A stretch of DNA of 64,000 bases, taken from Gnomoniopsis sp. IMI 355080. Lineage: Eukaryota > Ascomycota > Sordariomycetes > Diaporthales > Gnomoniaceae. Made by a program: the position numbers and the translations under genes. Below, in pieces: positions 26,063-37,102 of this stretch (position 1 is its first letter; each line of letters opens with the position of its first letter). The DNA lies in assembly GCA_027946555.1 (NCBI GenBank), contig JAPEVC010000010.1, forward strand, positions 1-64,000, given 5' to 3'. A model generated the notes under the pieces. The model was not told where the DNA came from and did no database searches. It was given only the letters and a program-made list of their open reading frames with translations.

Positions 26063-28233
26063 ATGTCTTCAACCACGACCGTGCTTTCCTCCCAACAACA
26101 CGCCTTCCGACTTTCTCCTGCCCTCTCAAACAGGAGCCAGTTACGGATCAGACACACACCATACCAGGTTCAACGACCACAACGGACTGCTCAACCTGGA
26201 CAGCCAAGTTTCAACGCCTCACGACTCGAGATGTCTAGCACTGCTTACTACGGCCAGCGGCCAGTGAGCTACGAGACGGGGCCTAGGCGGGATTCATACA
26301 TCCACGCAGGTGCTCCAGTTCAAAGATCGTGGGCCAATGGACGAGAGGGTCAGAGCTGGCAGGAGGATTACCACCAAGTCGCTTCTTCACAAAACCAGCA
26401 GCAGCAAAGGCAGTATCAGTCCTCACAACAGCACGTGCCACCACAATCACGCCTTTCAGTCTCTGGCACGACGTCTCACATTTCCAGACACTCCACACGG
26501 CCTTCAACGCCAAACTCCGGGTACTCAAGCCATACCGCCTCAGCGACTTCAACGAGCGGAGACGCTAGCATGGTAAAACACAGTTTGCAGATACCTGCTC
26601 GCATCAGTGCCAAAGGTGGGAACTTGGCGGATTTCTCAGCTCAGGTGGGTTCTCACTGTACAAGCATCTTGTGGTACGCTATTGGCTAACTGGTGACTCG
26701 TAGCTCACTTGTCTTTTCTGGTTTGAGACTCCCACAGTGCTCGAGGCTGCGGAGAACATTCGTTTTGCACCAGCAAATCAGAAACTGCCCGCCCTCAGTG
26801 CGTACGCAATCCCCGCAGAAGCCTTTAGAAAATGGGTCAATACAGTCCTTTCCACGACACAAGTCACCCAGAACGTGATCTTGCTCGCCCTAATGTTTGT
26901 CTACCGTTTGAAGATGACGAATCCGTCGGTCAGAGGCCGACCGGGTAGCGAATATCGACTTCTAACCGTTGCTCTCATGTTGGGAAACAAATTTTTGGAC
27001 GACAACACGTATACGAACAAGACGTGGGCCGAGGTCTCAGGCATCACTGTACAGGAGATCCATGTCATGGAGGTTGAGTTCCTCAGCAACATGCGGTACG
27101 CCTTGCTGGCTTCGAGCGAGCAGTGGGAGGAGTGGTTGGACAAGCTGTCCTCGTACGCAGTCTTCTGTGAGCGTCTGGTGAACGCTCCCTCACCTTCAGC
27201 GAGTGCATACTCGCCAACGCTCATGATCCCTTCTCCCACGGCTGGCAGAGGATACTCGCCACTCCCTTCACCAACCGGACATCAGCCTGCGTCCACTCCC
27301 TCGAGAGTACAGACTAGCGGCTTGCAATACCCAACGGCCCCGTTCCCCCGAAACCCCATTGGGTACTCCGAGGCTGGAGCTACTGGCTCGTCGATGGACT
27401 ATCGACCTGACTTTGGCAACATCCAGAACAGGAAGCGGAGTTGGGACGAACAAAGTGTCGACCCACCGGCGAAACGGACTCACTTGGCCCCTTTGCCGCA
27501 GGCGCCAGCTCCCAAGCCCGCCCCAGATGCTCGACGCTTGCCCGTTCCGAGTCTTACCCTTAACACTGGAAGCCAGGCGCCGATGTCACAGCAAGCGTCG
27601 TATGCTGCTCCTAGTTACTCAATACCACAAGCACAAACGACCACCTACAATGTGTCACTGCCTCCACTCGAACCTGGGATGCGAGCTATGTCGACCGTCT
27701 ACGCGGCTCCTACGACGACGGCTTCTTGGGCACCTGCGCCGACGACCACTAGTGGCGCACCAATGCAACATACTCCTGCATCCCTCGTTACCCCAACGAA
27801 TCCGTACCCTTCTACTTCGAACTATGGTACTCCGACGAAGCGCCTAAGCCCCATAAACAGCCTGAACCCGGCGGGCGCCTACAATGGTTCCTCGCCCCTC
27901 CATGAGTACAGTGGTTTTCACACGCCCATCTCGCATTCTCCGTCCATCTACCTACAACAGCGGCACAGCCCTTACAAGCCTATCCGTCATGTTCGCACCC
28001 TGCTCAACCCGCCCAACATACAGGGCTACCAACTGCCGGCTATACCTCCAAGCCAGATGCACTATCAGCCGATTGGACGCAGAAACGACGAACGGACTGG
28101 AATCGTGCCTGAGTATCGTCATGACGGTTACGGACACCACAATTACGGCGAAAGCTCTCGACAGCACGGGCTTCCACAGCTCTCGTCTGTTCAGAGCCAG
28201 CAACAGCATCGGTATGCCAATCCTATGAACTAG
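26063..28233 (+). CDS. Pho85-type (PCL/Clg1-like) cyclin
   Basis: This is predicted to be a regulatory cyclin partner of a Pho85/PhoA-type cyclin-dependent kinase. Two exons, 26063-26644 and 26704-28233, flank a 59-nt intron (GTGGGT, TAG) and give 703 aa. The cyclin box lies at residues of about 215-350: TVLEAAENIRFAP, then FRKWVNTVLSTTQVTQNVIL, LTVALMLGNKFLDDNTYTNK and SGITVQEIHVMEVEFLSN. This layout ("LGNKFLDDN", then "W...G", then "E..FL") is that of the Pcl/Pho80 family. On both sides the protein is Gln/Ser/Pro-rich and probably disordered. It ends with a Tyr/His/Gln-rich tail. The large size and Pro-rich C-terminus recall Clg1-like cyclins more than Pho80. A second in-frame ATG at 26231 (MSSTAYYGQRPV) could be the true start and would shorten the protein by 56 residues. 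Confidence 0.85.
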
Positions 28234-29884
28234 GCGTTTGGAGGATATTCCGACCCGGCGAAGCACTGGGAGTTCAGACAGACTCAAAGTCCATACGCAA
28301 AGCAGTATTATCCGCTACAACCCTACACATCACAGAGCGAGCTCATTGATGAGTAGTGTAATTGTATTTCATTCCATCTTTTTACGTCATGCGCTAGATG
28401 ATAGCATTTGCATTTGCATAGGCGTTTCCGGATATTTGAGGCGGTATCTACACCGTCAAGTCAGCACAAAAGCACGACATAAGCGAGAAATGGGTCGCAT
28501 TGCAAGCGGCAGTGAGCATTAACAGCATTTGCCGCGTTTGGTCTTGCATGCATTCGGCGGTTGGCACACTTCGATTGTGCAGGATATAGCAAAGTTTGAC
28601 GTCAAAGTCCGCGATGGGGGGGTTCGGGACTTGTCACGCAGCCCTTTACAGTCGACTGAGAGGTCGTAGTGATAATTCTACAGGAAGAGATAAGTCAGTC
28701 AGTCTGCGTCGTCACGGTCACGCTACCATCTCTAGATAGCGAACGATCTAGTGTAAATGGAAATCACTCAAAAGTGATTCGAATCTGTGCTTGTCCACGT
28801 ATAGTATTGACACGTATGAAATGTGACTTGTTCTTTTCCATGTCCATTTAATTGACAGAAGCATTCAGAATCTTTCCTATTCGAAGATTGTCATGTGCAT
28901 CAAATGATTGGCCGGTCTTCGCGGACGGCACTACGTCTGTCGCTTTGGATGCCGATCTCGACCTTATGACGATGCGAAGGATTGCCCACGGGATTTTGAG
29001 TTCAACGAAGCACTGAGGCAGCTGAAATTTGACCTCCATGATCATGAACATTGTATTGTACGTGGCGGTGTTGGAAAACTGCTACTTAAATGACAAAACC
29101 TTGGTAGTCTGCTTATATCAACAGAGCACCTGTGTTCAGTCTCAGTGTTGCTATTGCTGATAGGATCCTTATGGCCCTGTGAACTCCCACATACAAGGTC
29201 TAGTCTCGATCTGTTAAAGGTAGCGGGTCTTTGCAGCAGGCTTCGTTGGTCTGGTTTTACAGGTAAAGGCCGCTGTCAAATCTAGGTAGCATGGTCATAA
29301 CCTCTTTAGTGGGCGGTGGTTGTTCAGGGGAAGGGCAACTGGAGAATCGGACTGGTGCTGGGGAAATAGCAAGATTAATCAAGAATTTCACAGGAGAATG
29401 GATAATAATCATGGTGTTACATTACTTAAAAGGAACATAACAGACGATTTCCGAATTAAAGAAGTACTCTAAAGTGTATCACAGCAAATCCATACTTCTC
29501 GCTCTCCTTCCCATGTCACTGTAGGAAGAATTGAACTCTATACCTTGAGAGAAGTGGCCTAGCATTACGGTGGAATGGACGGAAGAAGGGGTGAGGCACT
29601 CAAATCGTTCGGTAGCCATCGTCCATTTTAAGATAGAGAAAGAGAGTGTGTGATGTGACGCTCTCGACCTCGAAGTCTACCTATGGACTAGTCATTGGGC
29701 TGTTATTGGCTTGTGAATGGCAGGCCACCACAAACGACGGCCTGCTCTTGAACTGGAGAGCTTTTATTATCTGTTGCTTTTCTAAGCGTAAATCCCTTAG
29801 GGCAGAACCCAGCTTGGAGTAGGTATGATTGAATCCTGTGGTGTCCTGTGCATGATCGAATTACCTGGTCCAGTGGTCTGAAGA
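28234..29884. other. Intergenic region downstream of the cyclin gene
   Basis: About 1.65 kb with the cyclin 3' UTR and no convincing frame. The short frames at about 28848-29093 overlap on opposite strands without recognisable motifs. Confidence 0.5.
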
Positions 29885-30312
29885 TCATGCGAAGCAGATT
29901 ATAGCCACAAGAGCAATAACAGTGCCAACACTTCCAGCCCAAAGCTGGTAGTAGACAATCTTGACGAATCCATGAGACGGTTTCATTGTACTGAATACTT
30001 AGGTAACCTAGACCTTGTCGAGATTGGAAAAAGAGTAAAAGAGAAAATCAGGAGGACCACGGTGCTCTTGTTGGAATCGTAGGGCCGTATGAGGACTTAC
30101 CAGCATAGCATATACATGTCCAATTATTTTTAAATAAGCCAGAATCCAACTTCAACTCCAACTCCTAAACCTGGAAGTGCCCCGTAACCATCCCAACCAA
30201 GCCAGGACTCCAACACCGCCACCTTTTTTCCAGGCTCGAATGCTCCTTCAAGCCGCATCGTCCAGAACTCCAGGTATTCTAACCGACGTGGTATCAAGAG
30301 CTCGTTTATCAT
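29885..30312 (-). other. Possible small or broken membrane-protein gene
   Basis: Two pieces lie in order on the minus strand. The first, 30312-30130, codes 60 residues with a protein-like composition (LEYLEFWTMRLEGAFEPGKK, then VAVLESWLGWDGYG) and ends in TAA. The same frame then has a second TAA and an ATG at about 30118. After six codons comes a perfect donor (GTAAGT), and an acceptor CAG lies near 29991. Beyond it, in phase, are residues ending KIVYYQLWAGSVGTVIALVA, a clear membrane helix, with TGA at 29885. So this could be a 40-residue tail-anchored microprotein (two exons), or the end of a larger decayed gene with two in-frame stops. I do not recognise a family, and chance remains possible. 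Confidence 0.25.
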
Positions 30313-30733
30313 TCGATGTCAATCATCAAGTGGAGGGCGCCAGGATGTCCAATTAAGTCGATCATGGCCGTGGAAGGTTGTTGACCATACGGTCCGGTCG
30401 CACCCTTTGAGAGGAGTCCTGGTTGTCCGTCGTCCTCGACGGACACCGCGGCGTCGATTGGACCAAGAGCTACATCTCGAGACGGCAAGCGAATCCAAAT
30501 ACTCCGTTTTGTTGGTATAGTCTTCTGTTCCTTCCAACCCCCCCCCCCCTCGTGAATATAGGCGCTGCTAACCATAATCAATTCTCCGCTTTTGCTGTCA
30601 TCCAGGCCCCCAACAGGGCCAAACGTGCAGGGTGGCATGTTGACATTCTACTCCCACTGGGCCACCTTTTTCTCTCTCACCTCAAGCTCAGCTTCGTCGA
30701 GCACAATGTTGTCTCCACCAGAGTACACACATA

Positions 30734-31950
30734 ATGAAGGCAACAACGGCACGCAAGGCCGACGCTATCACCAGCCCAATGTCACTATTGCAATCGGCTG
30801 TTGTGGGGGTCCTGGCAGCGACCGGCTTCTATGTGGCATTAACGCTCTGTTGACGATCCCCTGCTTGCAGAACCAGGTCATATACCTCAACAAGGTCAAA
30901 TTGACCTGGGGCCAGGACGTTGACTTCCCTGAGCAGTGGAGCTTCCTACGCAACCAAGTGACCCCCTTCACGCTATCCAGTGGAAATGAAGCTCTGCACG
31001 CCTGGCACATACTGCCTCTTGGCCTTTATCGGCATTACGAGGAGCAGCTTCGAGCGGAGCCGTCAGGCCGCGCATCGGATATCACGAAGAGATTGTCATT
31101 CAGGCTTTTTAAAGAAGACCCGAGTTCTCTGCTTGTCCTGTATTTGCATGGAGCTGCCGGGACACTGGGCTCAGGTTACCGGCCACCGAGCTATAGAGCC
31201 ATCTAGGCTGGTGAGCCAAATCGAATTCACATTGTCGCTATCGACTACAGACGTTTCGGGACCAGCACGGGCAGCCCCTCGGAAGAAGGGCTGCTTAGTG
31301 ACGCCCTGGCCCTGGTAGACTGGGCCATGCTTGAAGCCGGAATTCCTGCAGAGCGAATCGTCATACGGAGCCAGTCTATTGGAACGGCAGTAGCGACGTC
31401 TCTCGTCAATCACATGGCCCATCGGAAGAGACCAGTCCTGTTTGCAGGTCTTATTATGGCGGCACCTTTCGCAAATGTCAAAAGTCTTACCGCAACACAC
31501 CGGGTAGCGGGCATGGTTCCACTGCTGGGTCCAGTGGCTCGATTTCCTGTTCTGCTTGATTATCTCAACTCATTCATCCGAGACAAGTGGCAGTCGAATG
31601 AGAAGCTGGCAACATTGGTTCGTGCATGTGAAAACACGACAGCGCAAGGCTAGACATACTCCGTCTCAATCATTCACGCAGAGGATGACTACGATATTGC
31701 ATGGAAACACAGCGATCTAATGTTTTGGACTGCTGTGAATGCTTCCGTGTCTACTGGTATCTCCTTCGAAGAGCTTGAACAGCAGAAGGATATCACAAAG
31801 GTGACACTGGGCAATGGAGGATGGACTGTGACGCGCCGGACGGAGCGAGGGGAGATGAGGGAGGATATTTTGAAGTATGGATGCCACGACAAGATCATGA
31901 CTTACCCAGTCGTGAGTATGGCTATTACGAGGGCCTTTGGACTTGAGTGA
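30734..31950 (+). pseudogene. ABHD12-like serine hydrolase, broken
   Basis: This relic resembles fungal ABHD12-type alpha/beta hydrolases (membrane-anchored lysophospholipid or monoacylglycerol lipases). The N-terminus is read from the ATG at 30734 and gives a membrane helix (LLQSAVVGVLAATGFYVALT). The frame must then change near 30850, where CTCTG looks like a 2-nt CT duplication, to continue with LLTIPCLQNQVIYLNKVKLT and FLRNQVTPF. The oxyanion region LYLHGAAGTLGSGYRPPSYR is followed by an in-frame TAG at 31204. The nucleophile elbow reads RSQSIG where G-x-S-x-G is normal. A second TAG lies at 31651, just before SIIHAEDDYDI, which carries the catalytic Asp. The last conserved block contains the catalytic His (GCHDKIMTYPVVSMAI), with TGA at 31948. 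A 38-nt intron could bridge the frameshift and a 36-nt one the second stop, but both would be too short and would remove conserved residues. Decay is the better reading. Confidence 0.82.
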
Positions 31951-33201
31951 GCACAGCCCGACATGACACTACATCCGCAAGAAGACTTGACATTACAGCG
32001 AGTTTCAAGGTTGGTGCACACCCTGTTTGGATATGGCACGCGGGTATGCTGAATCTACTTATGGCAGAGAAAAGTGTTAAGCAGTGTGGCGGCCACAGTA
32101 GGCCCCTTCTGTGGCGGATTTACTGCTCGCCGAGAAGTACTTCTAAGAGATTACCATCAGCGACCGCTCTGCCCTACCAACGTAGGCAATCTATATTACC
32201 GCAATTGCCTCGAAGACATAACTTTGGGCTGCAAGTATTTGCTATAGAAAAGAAAGAGACCAGGGCTCAGATATGTGGGCTACAGGAAAAGCACCATTCA
32301 GGGCCTCAATGCAGAGCATAGCGCTGCAAAAGGGCCTGAAAGAAAGCCCGAGGTAGTGTTTGCGAGAGGGAACAGCACGAGTCTGAGGCTGAGGACGAGG
32401 GCGATCTGGAGCTACCTGCGAAAGCAATTACATCGCGAGGCCGCACTCTCCACCACCCTGCTCGATTTGACGATTGAACTGCTGCTTTAAAGGACCCTCG
32501 GTCTATTTATACTGTTATTCTACTGAATTTCTATCCATAGATCCGCCCTTTGAATGACCGACTGAGGGCATTCTTGCTTCGGGCCTGCACAAGCTCGCCC
32601 TCGTTGGTGCTTCAGCGATGGTTTGGCTTGATTGCCTTAATTATGGGCAACCCGCGGAGGGCAATTCAGGTCCCGATCGCAGGTTTGGAAAAGAATGTCT
32701 GTAGGTCGCGGTCGGGCCCCGAGCTGGAGGCAAGCAATTTTACCTCCGGCAATTGCGTGGCATCAAACGCGTTGAGAGACTTCACCCCAAAAATCAAGCT
32801 GGCGAATGACTTGTAGTCAAGAACGGGGCTTGAATGACTAACTTTGCTGGTATACTTCCCGAGATAGGTAGTTAGAGGTAGGTACTCATAAGTTGACGAT
32901 GGTCTTTGAAGAGTAGGTAGGGGCAAGGGAGCCCTGGCCACCAAAGTTTCGCTGCGAGATCCGCAAGTGGCGCCAGCCCGATATCCGTTGCTCGGCCGAA
33001 AATGGCAAACAAGCTCTCGTGAAGCTCGTCAATCATCTCCTGATTTCACACACCATCATAAACGTTCAGTGTCATGAACAGAAGCTTATATTGCGCTGGC
33101 TAATCACACAGAGTATCTTGTGTGTGTGTCTCATCCTCACCAAGGGAACTGTATCTAATGGTACCAACCACCACCAGTCAACTTTTGTCGCCCTTCCAAG
33201 A
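31951..33201. other. Intergenic region
   Basis: About 1.25 kb without a supported gene. Near 32375-32485 one frame reads like the acidic end of a protein (HESEAEDEGDLELP) but has no credible upstream continuation. TACCTAGGTA-related motifs occur near 32865-32885. Confidence 0.45.
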
Positions 33202-34257
33202 ATGTTTTCCTATGCAGTAGGGCTTTTGGCATGCTTGCTGGTGCTTTACACCCCTATCAGCCAGCTTCTCTCTGGCCATGCGTCGTCCGCAGCCCCTCCG
33301 ATCCGACGGACGCCAAGGCCCGCGATTAATGAGAGTTTGTTGGCTTTGGACGATTGGACGGGGAATTTGACGTGTGGAGAGAACAGTTACTCCGTGCACT
33401 TGTTTTCCAAGGAGCCGTTGATCATTTACATTCAAGACTTCCTTACCACGGAGGAGAGGGCGCATTTACTTGGTATTAGGTGAGTATCAGTCTTCTCTCT
33501 ATTTACAGTAGGCCGATGGGGAACCAAGCCCATCCGACTGCGACTCACAGAGGATGCGCGTGCTTCCCTTGGCGAGAAAGCTAGACTAAAAAGATAATTC
33601 AAATTGGTCATCCGTTGACGCTTTGGGACATGTCACAAAATTTAATCTTGCCACACGCTACTTACTGATCTCATCTTCAGTGAACCTGCTTTTGAGCCTG
33701 CGACAATAACGCACAATGGGGGTGCGGCTACGCAAAGAGACCAGACCGTACGAGATTCAGAGGTTGCCGTGATCCCACGCGACGAGGTAGTCAGATGTGT
33801 AGAGGCGCGAGCAAGGGCTATTCAAGGTTGGCGCGACGAGCAGTGGATCGAGCGTCTACGCACCCAGCGGTACCGTCCTGGAGGGCATTACAATCATCAT
33901 TTTGACTGGAGCTCGTCGTATGGCGGATGGGGTCGTGTGAGCAGCTTCATGGCCTGGGTGGACGGATCGCCCGAGGACAAGACCAATCCCCTGCTCGGCG
34001 GAGGCACGGAATTCCCGCTGGTGAGAAGACCAAGCTTGCACAAAAGTTGGTGCCGATTCATAGAGTGTGATGCCAGCAAGGGAGGAGCTGGTCCTGGCGT
34101 GGTGTTCAAACCCCTGGCTGGCAATGCGGTCTATTGGGAGAACTTTCGGCCAGACGGTACGGGACGCGGCTGGGACGAAACATGGCATGCCGGACTCCCT
34201 GTAATCGAGGGCATCAAGGTCGGCTTGAATATCTGGACGTGGGGGAGGATAGATTGA
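33202..34257 (+). CDS. Membrane-anchored 2OG-Fe(II) oxygenase, prolyl 4-hydroxylase-like
   Basis: This is predicted to be an iron- and 2-oxoglutarate-dependent dioxygenase of the prolyl 4-hydroxylase alpha-subunit family, probably facing the secretory lumen. Two exons, 33202-33479 and 33681-34257, flank a 201-nt intron (AG|GTGAGT, TTCAG) and give 284 aa. Residues of about 4-24 form a signal anchor (SYAVGLLACLLVLYTPISQL). The domain starts at IIYIQDFLTTEERAHLL. The metal ligands are visible as H166-x-D168 in GGHYNHHFDWS and H262 in ETWHAGLPV. Lys272 in GIKVGLNIWTW would bind the 2-oxoglutarate carboxylate. All catalytic residues are present. The open frame extends upstream to 33019, but the ATG at 33202 directly precedes the signal anchor and is the likely start. 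It follows the hydrolase pseudogene on the same strand. The natural substrate is unknown. Confidence 0.88.
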
Positions 34258-37102
34258 CACCGAGAACCGGCAGGCACGACTTGCAAGGTATTCGCGATAG
34301 CCTCACGGTCTCACATCCATCCCGCGGTGGCTGGCTAGAGGCATGCAGCCCTGGACCGCCCGAGACGCAACATTCTTTTATTGGGGTCGCATGGGGGCGC
34401 TCAAGATGCGGTTGATTCGAGGACTCGTGATCATCTGCCTCCTTGGATCATCCAGTAGCATTTTGGTCGTCATTCGGCCAATTTCCACCCTGAAGACCGT
34501 AATCGACATGGGAGTTTGCCTATCGTGGATAGGAGCCGGTTTTTCTTTTCTGGAGAACTCGCCCCAGTCTTCTCGTTCATGCAAAGCTGATGCCGCCGTG
34601 TGATCCAATTCGGGTCCTCTCTGATTGTTCAATCTGACCGGGCATTGGAAGCGGATACTCCCTACAAAGGTGGTTGTGTCTGGATAGGTCTCGCGATCGG
34701 GGGTTTGTCCTATGAGAAGCCTGAGCGTCTTATTCGATGCGATTATTGAAAAATCAAGCGTCAATGCCTCAAAAGTTACTTCAGCCGTGGCTGCGCCAGG
34801 TGACTCCGTAGTATGACTCGAAAAGCATTTCGCAAAGGTTATTTTCTTCTTGTCAGCGTCAGCTGCATGCGCACCGTGCATGCATCAATGCCTCCAATGA
34901 TACCCTCCTAGCTGCAAGAACCCATGTGCCCCGGGGACCCAGCTGTAGTGTAGCGGATGCGACCGTGAAAACCTGGAAGAAGATGAAGCGAGTAGTTGTG
35001 GGCGGCGTTTGGCTCGGGGAGAGAAGGATTATTCCCATAAAATGCTCCGCGGTGATAAGGCACAGTGGCCTGGGAGACTATTGGGCGTCCCTGCTCATCA
35101 TCGTGAAACAATTCCACCCATTCTAACGATTTTGTGGTGGAAGAAGCACAGGCGGAGCCAATAGAGATACCCCGCCGCTTATCAAATTGAATGGCGTGAT
35201 CGAAGTATGAGCCGAGGCTTTTGCCCTGGTGAGGAAGAGGGCGGCCGAAAGTGTATAAGTTTCCTCCATAAGCTGCAGGGTGACTTGGATGGGTAATCCG
35301 ACATCGTTTGGCTGTGATACTGTTTACAACACGAAGCGAAGGTCGGAGTCGTTCAGGAAGGGCCTGGCCCAGGTTGCTGCTGGAGGATTCGCCAGATGGT
35401 GGTCCGCCGCGCGGGTTGACTAGTTTAGTTCTGCTGTACGTTGGACCATAGCCACAGCGGCCCGGGGCAGCGTTGGGTTTAATAGGTACGGATCGGGACA
35501 GTTATTTTGGTTGATCTGGCGGTTAATCCAGGGCACGATATCCGGGCTGCACGGCCATCGGTCTGTCGGTGCGGCAGAGGCCTCATGATAGAGGATTACC
35601 ACCTACTGTTGGACAAGTGGAGGTGTTCATGCCGGTATGTAGCTGAATCCCCATTGAACTGGAGATAACGTCCAGGAATGTTCGAATCCATAAGCACCAA
35701 GCATCGTGATAGATGTCATGATGAGGTCTTTCGGGTCGGAAGTCTGCCATAGCCTACCCCTCGCCATCCCACGAAAGCTCCCGCTGTGGCAAAAGTAGCA
35801 TTGCCTCACCTGCAGCGGAAAGTTCAAAGCGAGGTCATCGTATGTCTCTAGCAACGTTGCTCCAAATCGACGACCATGTGAAACCTGTTGGTGGGGATCC
35901 ACATCTGACGTTCTAACTCAGGAGCGACGACGTCGTCGTCGGGAGGCAGCGGTTGTTATGTACGAGCGTAAAATAGAAAACGACGGCTGTCGGGCGGGTC
36001 GGCAGCGGCAAAGCAGTCTTCACCAACGGCAACTTTCGTGAAACCTGTTGGCGTCCTAGTTGATAGCCGCACCCAAGTACCTTTTTCAGGACACTTCCCG
36101 GTGTGGTATCTCGAGACCCTGCTGTCCCTGCAGCAACCTAGTTCGATCCTTGCTTGGGAATGGAGCTTGTAGTCAGTGTTGTGCAATGGAAACAACCTCG
36201 TTCTGAACCTCTGTCGTCTCATAGGGTGTTTTGAGTTTTGCAGGCGGGGACGGCGACAAATGGGGGCATGCGATTTTGCTATGGAGAGCAAAGGGACTTA
36301 ACATTAGCTGCAAATTAGTATGGTGAAAGAGGTACCGCAGTCATGATTTCCAGTGTTAGGACCCAGTGGGCTGGATACCAGGCCATGCGCGCGGAAACGC
36401 ACCTCCGGGGCGGGAACCCCCACTAACGGATCAACGAGCGACTCCGTCAGAGGCCTATCTCGACAGGGGTTATCCTAAAAAAGCGGCTCTAGACACATGC
36501 AGGCCGGGATGCGGCTTTTTGTGGGCGGGTGGGCTCTGCTGGGTGGGCCTTGGTGGAAGTCGGCCATGACCTTTTCTTGTCTGGATCGCACCGAGGTAGC
36601 TAGACTTGCTTTTTACACAGGCACAGCACCAAACGATGTGGAAAAGATACTTCGCCCGGGTAGGGAACACCCCCAAGCCATGACGTTCTATCCCAAGACT
36701 AACCCTTGCCTCTTGCAACGACTAGCAAGCTTCCCAAGCCCTTTTCCGGTAACAAGTCTTTCTTTTACGTGGGAATGTCTGGCCTGTTCGAAAAATGGGA
36801 TACTTCGCGCAAGGTACGTAGGATAGGCTATCGGTCTTGCGCGACAATGTTGCGGGAGGACTGGTGCATTGTTGAGAATACGGTACAGACTCGGCCGTTC
36901 AGCTCGGCAGACCACCACTTCCATCCGGTATATAAACATAGAATCTCATACTCTGCTCTGATCGTGACGCTCGTCGTGATCCCTCATTGTCCAATCTTCC
37001 ACTACTACATCCCTCTTCGTACTATCCCACCGAACGAAAGTGTATTACATCCCATACAATAAACAATCCACAGAAGACTCAACAGATAAATTTATAGTCA
37101 TC
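34258..37102. other. 2.8-kb intergenic region
   Basis: Several frames of 90-170 residues overlap on both strands, such as 34378-34881 minus and 35627-35902 minus. None shows a recognisable motif or spliced continuation. The right end carries the promoter and leader of the sulfotransferase-like gene, with a possible TATA element (GTATATAAACA) at about 36928-36938, some 170 bases before its start codon. Confidence 0.5.

Noticed and set aside
32370..32490. Acidic then basic residues resembling the end of a transposase or gag protein
   Set aside because: Only about 35 residues read this way and nothing upstream matches a transposon protein, so a mobile-element call is not supported.
34378..34881. 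167-residue minus-strand frame downstream of the prolyl-hydroxylase-like gene
   Set aside because: No recognisable domain, no splice continuation, and it overlaps a plus-strand frame of similar quality.
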